Below, in pieces: positions 37,040 through 47,222 of a DNA stretch of 64,000 nucleotides (the stretch's first letter is position 1; each line of letters starts with the position of its first letter). The position numbers and the translations under genes are program-made. Source of the stretch: Stichopus chloronotus (Eukaryota; Echinodermata; Holothuroidea; Aspidochirotida; Stichopodidae). The DNA lies in the NCBI GenBank assembly GCA_021234535.1, contig CM037843.1, forward strand, positions 21,855,911 through 21,919,910. The letters run 5' to 3'. The notes under the pieces were generated by a model. That model searched no databases and was not told the DNA's origin. It worked only from the letters and a program-made list of their open reading frames with translations.

Positions 37040-37940
37040 CATGGTCCTCTTCATCTTCATCTTCCTCCTCAGTGTACTCTTCATCCTCGTAGCTATACTC
37101 TTCATCATCGTAATACTCTTCATCGTCGTAGTATTCTTCATCATCATAATCCCCATCCTCGTCATAATCGTCATCATCGTCATAGTAATAATTTTCGTCA
37201 CCTTCGTCGATGGTTTCCAAGTTTGTCTCCACTGCAGAGCCATAACTGGCACGCAGGTTCCTCTTGGAGACCCCACTAGGACCAGGCAAGTCTCTCTCAT
37301 CCCCATCATCTTCGTACACTTCGCTCTCCTCATTTTTGAAAGCACCAATGATATTCGACAGTTGCCCCATGAAAAACCTGCCAGCTCCCGAAGATTCGCC
37401 ATTTTCGTCATCATCATTTGAAAGAAATCTCTTCTCTAGATCAATGTTTTTCAGTTTACTAATCAAGGAAAGCATCCCTCCCTCATCTGAGCTGTCATCA
37501 GCACCATCCTCTTCCTCCACCTTGTCATCAAAAATGTCATCATCATAATAGTCCTCATCATCTTCATCATAGTAATCATCTCCCTCATACCTATCCCCGT
37601 CCCTGTAATCTTTGTCTCCATTTTTTCTGGCCTCATGATCAGTACCAGTTTCTTCTCTGGTCCTACCGACCTCCTTAATTTTAGCTCTGAAGTCAGTTTC
37701 AAGATTTTTAAACTTCTCAATCAGAGCAGACACTTTGAACTCCTCCTCTGGTGTGACGGTATCTTCGTCACCGCCATCATTCTCCTTACTGACAAGCTGT
37801 TCCTTCACACTCTGCACCGTGGTGTCAACCTTTTGCAAAAGTTTTCCAAAATATCCACCAGATTCCTCCATCCTGGGTACATTTGAACGAGGGTCATCTG
37901 ATGCTCCTGACGGATCCAAACTATTCGGCAGATGCAGTAA
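37040..37940 (-). CDS. SYT14: SYT14/16-like linker exon: acidic repeats with amphipathic helices
   Basis: About 300 codons, ending at donor GTGAGG in phase 1 (a second phase-1 donor, GTATGA, lies slightly downstream). The best acceptor, ATGTCCCTACAG, enters in phase 0. Acceptors at 37906 and 37897 would enter in phase 1 as the preceding exons require. An ATG lies four codons before the phase-0 acceptor, with a TAA just upstream, so an alternative start is possible. Four amphipathic stretches (for example GYFGKLLQKVDTTVQSVKEQ, FKVSALIEKFKNLETDFRAK and RFFMGQLSNIIGAF) alternate with blocks of Asp, Glu and Tyr. Near the end the unit DDEEYY repeats several times. The acidic codons make the opposite strand appear open; that is a shadow. 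Confidence 0.85.
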
Positions 37941-39596
37941 CTGTAGGGACATATATTATCAGATCCAACTAGGAGTAGGCTCGAAGGCAGCAAACATACA
38001 CTATTGTCCAATCTTTGCCCTTCGCTCTCACAGTGGCAGTAACAAAAGCACATCAGACCGATCTTCTTAACCACGTAAGATGAAGACACACATCCTTCTC
38101 ATGTTCTCACAAATCGAAGAAAGCATTTTCTCTAGCAGGGGTGAGACAAAATATCCAGAGACGAAAGACAAAACTTACGGCAATCACTTCCAGAGTTGGG
38201 ACAACCATCAAGAGACTGATCTAAAACTAGAAGAACAACGGAGGTAGGCTACGTATGTTTGTTCCATGCTAATTTGTGAAGTCTTTCAAGCAACACCAGA
38301 TGTAGCAGATTACCAGAGCAGTCGAAAACAACACTGGGCTGCAGAAATACAAGGACATTACGTGGAAACATACAACAGACTCATCACAGTCTATTGTCCT
38401 CTGATGGGACGCTTTGACATCATCACGTTGAGCAATGTATCTGTTTTGTTTACACACAGTACACCAGGCTACAATATATTGGGTGTTACCCTCATAGGTG
38501 ACACCTGTTGAGAGTGTTTTAACACAGCGAACGTCATCCATATTCTTTTGAATATTCAACAATTCTCGCTCTCTCTCTTTTTTATCAATAAAATGACAGC
38601 TTGAACAGTGCAGACATCCATCCATACCATTAACACTGTACATGGAAATCATAGCCCTGTGCATTGAGATTCAATTGACTATAGTGCAAATGGAAATTTG
38701 AACCTTGCAACACAAAATATTTTAAAAAAAGAAAATGAAAATGCAAAAGTAAGAATGGGAAGATAGGATACTCCACAGCTAGGAAAAGTTCCCACAAAAG
38801 TAAGCAAAGACCAAGGAAAATACCTCACAAATCCAGATGCCATGCACAAGCCACAGGTCTTATACAGGTCATATACAACACAAAATGCCTAACTAATTAA
38901 ACAGATTACATACCACAAAAACATGCATTCACTACACCAAAGTGTTGAAATAGCCAAAACTTGTACCTGAAAATGAGACGGCATAAACAGGTAAAATTTA
39001 CTCTAAAGAGGCAGAAGTCTAAGTGGGTGAAATGCGATGGTAATTTATTTTAGGGTCACTGCTATAAATGGGAGTAGGCAGGTGCTACAGTTTGATATGC
39101 CTATACATTGAAACCCTCATTTAAAACTGAAATTTAATACTAGTCAAAATGTATACTGTGTACATTGTAGAGTTACCTAAACAGATTGTGGAAATGAAGA
39201 TTAAGATACAGTAGTAATGACTGCCAAGTAATACAAAAGATATTCCAGTTGTCGTGACTGGGTGACATCAGAAATTTCTCATAAAGCAAGGTACCAATTT
39301 TTCTTTAAAAATTCATAACTTCCAAGAGAACACTTTATTGAAATACAGGTTTCTACCTATAAGGAAAAAAAACGGTCCCAATTTTTATGGGATATCAATT
39401 TTCTTAAGTGACCAATTTTCCTTTGGTTCTAATCGTAACTTCTAGGAACCATTCTATTCCATCAGAAGTCACAGCACAAACATGGACTCAAATTAGGAAC
39501 TGTTCTGCAGGTGATGAGATGCAGCGATCACCTCAGGAGTGACTCTTTGTCTAGGTACCTCTTTTTTGATAACATTGCATACTGCACAAACAGTTA

Positions 39597-39794
39597 CAAT
39601 CTTGGACAAAATTGTTGGGACACTTTGTCATACGTTACAAATATAATTCTGAATTTTAGGTGAGAGGATAACATGAAACCCCGTGCCCCTTTCCAGTGTT
39701 GCGCTATAGAAGTGAATGTACCCTTTGAACAGCAATCCTATAGGCAACATTGAACGGGGGCACTGGGTGTCCCAAGGTATTTTGTCCAAGATTG
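39597..39794. mobile_element. 198-bp MITE, TA-flanked (copy 2)
   Basis: Same length and ends as the copy at 31172-31369, with roughly nine in ten bases shared by eye, the same TA flanks and the same orientation. It lies in the long intron between the acidic 37-kb exon and the 2.5-kb exon. Confidence 0.9.
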
Positions 39795-41869
39795 TAGACG
39801 TCTCACAGGTTATATGACATGCATGTAGACAAGAACTGACATTATTCAAAAGTTGCAGTGTGAAACCTTGACTGAAAATCTGTTGGAATTGTGTTTCTAT
39901 CTATCACTGTTTTTGGGATAAGGCTCTTCAAAGTTTGACGAAAATGCAAATATGATGATGCAATAACATTGTATGGTGTCAGTATTTCTTTTGCTAGGAC
40001 ATTTTTATTATCTCTTAATTACTGGGTTCCACATTGGTTAGTGATATCGATATTTGCAGAGAAGAAACATGCTTCCACAACTACACTTTCTGGGGATGTA
40101 CAATTTTCAACTGTCCTTGAAATAAAGGTTACGTAAACGAAAGATAACATATGACATATCATGCAAGTCCTTCTCTTTATGTCATAAAGTTGCATACTTA
40201 GCCAATGCTTATTAATGATGTAGATACAAGACAGGAATTTGCCTGTAAAATTATCAATAGCTGACAGATTTCGACGGTAATCTGTGGCTATTTTTTACAT
40301 TTGCTATGGCTGATACAGTCACTATTCCAAACTGTTATTTTCAAGTCATGTGACCTTTAAAGCTGAAGCTGGAATATGGAGAATCACAGCCTGAGATGGC
40401 ATCATTGTTTTAGCCTTGGAACTTTGACCACCAGATTCTATCCAACAGCGAAAATAATGTCAGCCATATCAGAAAAATTCAAAGTCTTATGATGGGACTA
40501 ACATCTCTTAGAATACTGTTCACATGTGAATAATTGTTTGTATGCACTGCATGTAACTGTAGGCTTGGCCACAGCCTATTGCACTACAGAATCGGCCTAC
40601 CTTCACAAAGCACAAGCGCCAATGCCAGACGCAGTGTCAAGGGTGTTCCCTGACTTCTCTATCTCAACATTACCATGATAGACTAAATCTTGGTGCCAGT
40701 TGTTTCAAGTAAAATAGAATCAGTCCTTGAAAACCTGATAATTGTGGATGCCCTCCTCAATTTGATTATAAAGGTAAAGATATCTTCTACATTAATTGTA
40801 CAATACCTACCTAGATGTGCATATGATGCACATTGGAAATTTTGAACCCTAAATTTGAATGTGCTAAGGAGCATACAACTATATGGCTGGTTTTATGCTC
40901 CTGTAAGATTCACAGGCGTGGCGTGACCATCAGGGAGTGTACAACATGTGTGTCACAAAATGGGAAAGTGGAGTTAGAATGGTAAAAAACAGTTCTTCAA
41001 CAAATGCAGGAAGATGCCAGCCATATCATAAACTTGAATGGACGATAAAACAACATGGTAGGCATACACAAACCCACAACAGCACACTGTTAGCACATTA
41101 CAATTTGATGTCTACACAATTAAGTGAAATAAATTCCAGAAGTGTCTTAATAGGACTTGTAAAACTGCAAATAATGAAAACATTTCTACAACAAGAAATG
41201 TTTCCCAGAGACAAAGATGGAAACTGTGTTCAAATTTACTGAAAGGTGTAGCTCTTCTCATAAAGTACCATAATCTGTAAGGTTTTGGGCCTTTGAGAAA
41301 CAGAATCATGTTTAAAGAGCTGTAGCACTTCCCTACTTCTTATCACTGAAGGAGGTAATATGGTGTCCAGACAGATTACAGGCCTGTACAAATTGATAAA
41401 AGCAAAGGTAGGTTTACAACAAGGGTGCATTGCGAATATTTAAGGATGCTTTAAGAGCTTGTATGGGCCCATAAAAAGTCTGAATGATGCCCATGTGACA
41501 ATGGAACTGTCCCACAGGCGTACCGCAACAAGAATTCCAAAATCTTACATGCTGCAGACACCATTCAGACTGTACCATTACCGTACAGACCTGTATGTTT
41601 GTGTTGTGGTTGAATTATGGAGCCCTCGATCAGCCTACAAACTCAGGAAATGACTTGGCTGGAAGAACAGGTTTCTCTGTCAGTTAGGTAGTCTACGGGC
41701 CTTGAAGCACCACCTCTCAATCATGTGACTTCACCGCTCTTTTGTTCGAGTTTAGTACGTGTGCATTCGATTCTTCCTGCAGATTACAGACAAAAATTTG
41801 GACTGACCTGAACTTGACCTTTTCTGAGAAAAAAAATACCCTGATGACCTGAATAGCTCAGTGCCATGA

Positions 41870-43110
41870 TAAACAGAGAAGATGAGTGTGCCAACACACT
41901 TGGCCTTGAGGAAGCATCCACATGAACAGGGTCACTGTTTCACCAAACAAATTAGGACAGTGTGACACACTGGACATACTTCTAGAGAATATAGTCTGAC
42001 AAAAGTATGGCATGAACAGCACCACTGATGTTCGCAGTACAATAGATGGATATAACACCTTAAATGGCCATGTGGCACAAGGACACAACTACACGAACAG
42101 CACCAATGATGCCTTCAGCAAAACACATGAAAGTGACACATTTGACCAAATAGGCTAAGGACACAATGACATATACAGCAACACTGATGCCATAAAGGTG
42201 TGACAAGTCATGATCAACTTGATAGAATGTATTCTGAGGACACTATGGCACGGAAAGCACTGCTGATGCCAATAGCAAAGCAGACATTTGGCCAAATTTA
42301 CAGAGAATATATTCTGAAGACACTACAGAATGAGCAGCACCACTGATGCCATGAACAAAAGAGGTGGGTGTGGCACACTTGGTCTAATCAAGTCTGAGGA
42401 CGATACTGCAGGAACAGCAAGAATGATATCATAAACAAAGAAGCCTTAGGTGGTAGATGTGCTGTACTGGACCAACTTGAGAGGATGAACTCTGAGGGTA
42501 CTGCTACAGCATTGAAGGAAAACCGTTGTGCCGCCTCCCAGATCGTCCTGACACTTCAGATATAGTTTTTCAAACAACATTGACATTTTTGGTAGTACAA
42601 TAAATTCTTGTCTGAGAAAATATGAAGTTTTTATAAATATACATTTTATTCTCCCTCCCCCCGCAAGTTGCCATGTTGTTGCAAAATAAGTGTTTTGTGA
42701 CGTCACACATGCACCTGTACAAGTCACGTAGTATTGCCGGTGCATGTAATACGTCATACATTTCCAAAATGGTGATACCCTGTACAACAATGGCAGGAAG
42801 TTTGAAGTTTTATTTGGAAAGAAGTAACTACAAAAATAAAACCAGTACTGTCCTGACTGTTTGTGAATAGATGTGCACTAAGTGTAGGTTGAAACTGAGA
42901 CACCCACTACCTTTCCTCTTTAAGAGCACAGTAATGCCCTTAGCAAAGCAGATGGATGCATATGACACACTTGACCAACTTAGGAGAATATAGTCTGCAC
43001 TAATACATGGACAGCACTACAGAAGCCACACACTATCAGATATGGTTGTAACACACTGATGGACAGTAAACAATATAGTCGAAGGACACTTCAGCATGAA
43101 TACTGTGATT
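41870..43110. repeat. Degenerate tandem repeat, units of roughly 80-95 bp
   Basis: A loose motif recurs about a dozen times: GGACAC, AACAGCACCACTGATGCC, then AGCAAAGCAGA-like, then GACACACTTGACCAA and AGAATATAGTCTGA. Spacing varies and copies are diverged, indicating an old minisatellite. The block around 42560-42900 is unrelated DNA within the array. No coding exon was found. Confidence 0.65.
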
Positions 43111-44319
43111 TCTGCTGAAACTGAGGAAGGGTATTTCAAAGAACATATTTACATATACCTTTTTTTTTTTTTTGTAGTATTTGTGCAAATCAGTTAGAAA
43201 CATGTGTCTTATTATTATCTTATTCTTACACAACAGCTTTAGTAAAACATTATTCCAAGCCACTTTACAGAATGAAAATAAAAAAATTATGAGCAGAATA
43301 AAAACAGCTCAAATGTTGACCAAACACACAGACTGGGTACACCTTTCATATTCATCCCATAGGCTTGGGACAAGTTGAAATAAAATCTCTGCTATCAGCA
43401 AGTCAAGAGACACTGTAGAAACATTTGCTATGAATTACTGTGAAAATGCAGGGTAAACAGCTATAAAGCGAGTACTGCTTACTAGTACTGTGCATCCTTA
43501 ATTTGGCATCTGTTGTGCACTACACTTTTTGAGGGAGTTATATGGAATACTTCCAACTTTGACTAGTGACTACAGCTTATGTGGGAAGTATAAACTTAAA
43601 CAACAGTAAGTGTTTTAGTGGAGTCTTTCAAAATCAATGACCCAACTGAGGGGAAAAAACTGCCACAGCAGAGTACTGACTAGTGTAATGCACTAATGTT
43701 TGGAATCTATGACATTTTAAATCATCATGCCAGAAAATGCTGAATTTATTCTTGGCTGATGGTAATCCAGTCCTTAAATCCATGATAATTTGTTCCTTTA
43801 AGAGGAACAACATTCACTGAATATGATACAACCTAAGGGTTAAGGGGGCAGCGAAGACAATATTAATTGAAACATACATTGTATCGTAGCTTCTGCTGAC
43901 AAACAATTCTACGACCCATACACCGAGTTGCACATCTGTGAGTTATTTAGTCTCATTTAGTCTCTAGATATTCTAAACAGAAAACGATATCAAAGATATA
44001 TTTACCAGCTATCAGGTAGTCTGCCCTACATAGCAGTTGGAGGATTGCTCCAAAAGTAATCAGTGTTCACTGTTGGTTTCAAATCCCTAGAAGTTGATTC
44101 ATTTTCTGCCATATCAGTTGAGTTGCCAGGCTTTGTGAATTGGATATTGAAGCAGGTGGGCTGGAGTGTATGTAGTGAACAAAATACTGGAGGGAAGTGA
44201 TGTCATTTAGGGTATGTCTATGGCCTATTAGGATGATGAAGGAAGAAGTAGGGGCATTGCCAAGTGGTTCCCCCCCCCAAAAAAAACTGAGATTTGGGAT
44301 TTTCAAGAAAATAGAGATG

Positions 44320-44960
44320 GAGAATTTGGAACTTATCCAACTTTAATTCTAATATTGGACCTGCTTTAACCAGTAGAAATACCTTTTAAATGACGACTTT
44401 AATGCATCTCCAATACCGTAACATCCAGTAGCTTCCTGGACCACCAGAGCGAACTTACCCCTGGACTGGAAGTTATTCAACTATGGTTTCAAACCACGCT
44501 GTGTTTCGTCATACTTAGAATTACCTAACTTTGATTTTAGACCTGTGTTAAGCCAATAGGATCACCCTTCAAGTGATGACATTAATACAACACAAACACC
44601 TGTTACACCCAGGAGCTTCCAGGGGCTTTGTCCTCCCTGGACCCTACACTGACTTTTACCCCAGAGTTGAAGTTATCCAACTTTGATTTCAAACCAGGCT
44701 GTGTTTACTCGGGAAATTCAGGGGGTTTTGAACCCTGAAATCCAGCAGGGGCTTTGACCCTTGAACTCCAGCAGGGGCTTTGTCCCTGGACTTGCAGATA
44801 TCCAGCTTGGTTTTAGATCTGTGTTTATAGACAATAAAATTACCTTGAAATGATGACTTTCAAACATGATAAATACATTCAAACCCAGGGACTTCTGGGG
44901 GATTTGTCCCCTGGGCCTCCATCAGGGTTTTGTCCCTAGACCCCACCAGAAGCCGTAAGG
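44320..44960. repeat. Imperfect tandem repeat with CAGGGGCTTTG strings
   Basis: Three diverged units share TTATCCAACTTTGATTT, GACCTGTGTT, CTTCAAGTGATGAC and a G/C-rich tail with CCAGGGGCTTTG and CCCTGGACC. Spacing is about 190-280 bp. The tail itself is repeated several times around 44700-44950. It lies within the long intron after the 2.5-kb exon. Confidence 0.6.
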
Positions 44961-45894
44961 CAGACCCCTGGACCCCGCCCTTTATAGGCCTTGCTCTTCA
45001 GGGTGCCACCAGCACAATGAGTGGTGGCTGTGGTTCCCCTTGCATAATCACTGTATACCTGCAGTGCAACCATGAAATGTCTAGTGATGCTACTGTGGTG
45101 GAGGAAAAAAAATTGGTGGTGGAGGGAAAAAAATTTCACTGACAAATACTTCAGGGACAATAACTGTTGCTCTTTGCATCCCCTTGCCACAGCACTAGCT
45201 TTTGAGTTGAATTACACACACAAATTTGCACATACATATGACTTTAATACATAACTAAGATGTGGTATAATGTATTGAAGTCAAATGTACCACTACAGTA
45301 GTAGAAAATTGATGCAATGACAACTCAGTATCCTGCAATTTGTAGAAGAAGCAGTTTGCATAATTTCATAAAATGGCCCATTTGGACCTTGGACCAGAGC
45401 TCTTGAACACCCCAAAGAAGAACCACCATTTGGCATACTTTCAAAAATTGGATCCTTACAGCCACCCATGCATGGTCCACAGTGACCAGCTTTGATGCCC
45501 AAATTTTGTTCACTTACTGATGGCTCATGAAACAAAGACTAGTACTCTCCTCCTCCCTACTTTCAAGAAACTACATCAAACATTGAGATAAAGCAATTTT
45601 GAGAAAAAAATTACAAGAAAGCCTCATCACAATAGCTCACACCAGTTACATGATGTGAGCTGAAAATGTTTAGCCTACAGCATCACCTACAATCAAGCCC
45701 ATTCTATGAATGCACTGATGAACCACTTAAGTATCTAAAGCACAAAAATGTGGCAAAACAAACTCAGTGACGAAAGTGACTTTTACCCACTGATGAGAGC
45801 CCAGAATTTGGTGTACACAGCTCTCACTACATTGTAGCCAGTTGGACTTCCATACTGTGTGTACAGTAGACCAATATTGCCATTACTGCTTAGG

Positions 45895-46200
45895 GACAAA
45901 ATATGACCTCTACCCTTTGCCTCTGGCTTGACCTCTGCGAAAACAAATCATATTCAATCTTCTTACCATAACCCACTTAACCAAGTGTAAGCTTTGTCCA
46001 AGCTTTCTAACTTCATATATTATGTAAGCAAGGGTTTTAGAGTTTTCCCCCCTGTGTTTTCAGATGACCTGTGATCTCCACCAAATAAGGCACACCTTCT
46101 CAACATAGCGAACCTACATTCCAAGTTATACTTTCATCTGACTTTCCCTTATTGAGTTAGAAAGTATCCAAGCAAGTGTCACGGACACACACACATACAC
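45895..46200. repeat. Degenerate AGGTCA-rich repeat ending in CA dinucleotides
   Basis: TGACCTCTACC, CTTGACCTCTGCGAAAACAA and GATGACCTGTGATCTCCACC resemble the unit blocks near 62 kb, followed by an ACACACACACATACACA tract. It lies in the intron downstream of the 2.5-kb exon. Confidence 0.5.
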
Positions 46201-47222
46201 AAATACTTTGACCGTAGAACTTCCTCAATAGCTGATGCAAGGAACCAAAAAGATCACATTTGAGACATCTTCCTGTCCCACTTACAACCAAGTACTGATT
46301 TATGACCAAGTGATCTGAAGATAACACTGAACACTAAAAAGACTTTTGTCCCATTTCTCAACTCTACGGAACTACTGATAAGGCGGATGATTCTAGTCAT
46401 AGACATACCCACTTCTATTAAAGGGGTGGGAGTTCCTTTGATCAAGTTTCCAGGTAAACTTCAAAGTGAAATGTGTCTGTAAGGTTTGAGAATATGGAAT
46501 AATCTGAGAAAAGTGAGGCACACATTAAATACTGTAGGTGGCAATTTTGAGGAAGGCACAATTCAAAAGGCATTAGGGACAGTACCAAGTCAAAGGTTAC
46601 CAAACATGTTTATACAATGGGGGGACGATGGAATTACAGATAAAGAGGTAATTTCACAGTGACGTAAAGTCACGTCTGCATACGTTCTGTGTAGCTTTCC
46701 TCTAACACCAGCCAACAAAAATGCATTCAGAAATCAGTAGATATTAATGCAATGACCGATAAAATTTTGACCATAAATTTAAAAATGTATATTTATCTAC
46801 ATTTGTTAGAAAAAAAACCCCAAAATGACACAAAAAGTTACATCACATATAAGTTTTGACTCAGCGAACTATAACTACATTCAACCAAATAAATTCAAGA
46901 AATTGCAACATTACCACCTAAACATGACAAAACAATCCACAACTGTAATATATACCTTATATACAATCTTAAACAAAATTGCACTGAGATGTGTGTTGAC
47001 CCACTCTTTCACCCAATGTTGGCAATATGTTTTCCAATATTACTTAAATGTTTCTCTTGGTAACTTAACGTTCAAGTCTTTACACTTGAATAGTACTTGA
47101 GCTAACTTCAAAATATACATACACAAATTAGATTTGCCGTCAGTCACATACCTGGCCAGTTTCTTTCAATACATGTTTTAGGGGTCTACATGACCAGAAA
47201 TCTTTGGTATAAATATACTCAC

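Larger units (their letters stand above)
37941..47222 (-). other. Long intron (9.3 kb)
   Basis: Contains MITE copy 2, the degenerate tandem array at 41870-43110, the imperfect tandem repeat at 44320-44960 and the AGGTCA-rich block at 45895-46200. If the phase-0 acceptor of the 37-kb exon is used, a phase 1-to-0 exon should hide here; none was recognised. Confidence 0.5.

Noticed and set aside
36945..37421. 158-codon plus-strand ORF, very rich in Ile, Val and Phe, like a membrane protein
   Set aside because: It is the antisense shadow of the Asp/Glu-rich coding exon; GAT/GAA/GAC codons read as ATC/TTC/GTC on the other strand.
38486..38500. 15-nt microexon candidate after CACTCTCAACAG on the minus strand
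   Set aside because: Too short for phase agreement to carry weight, the donor is modest (GTAACA), and there is no other support.
45914..45934. 21-nt microexon candidate EVKPEAK with acceptor TTTGTTTTCGCAG
   Set aside because: It lies inside the AGGTCA-rich repeat family, whose consensus itself contains GCAGAGGTCA. The apparent splice sites are explained by the repeat.
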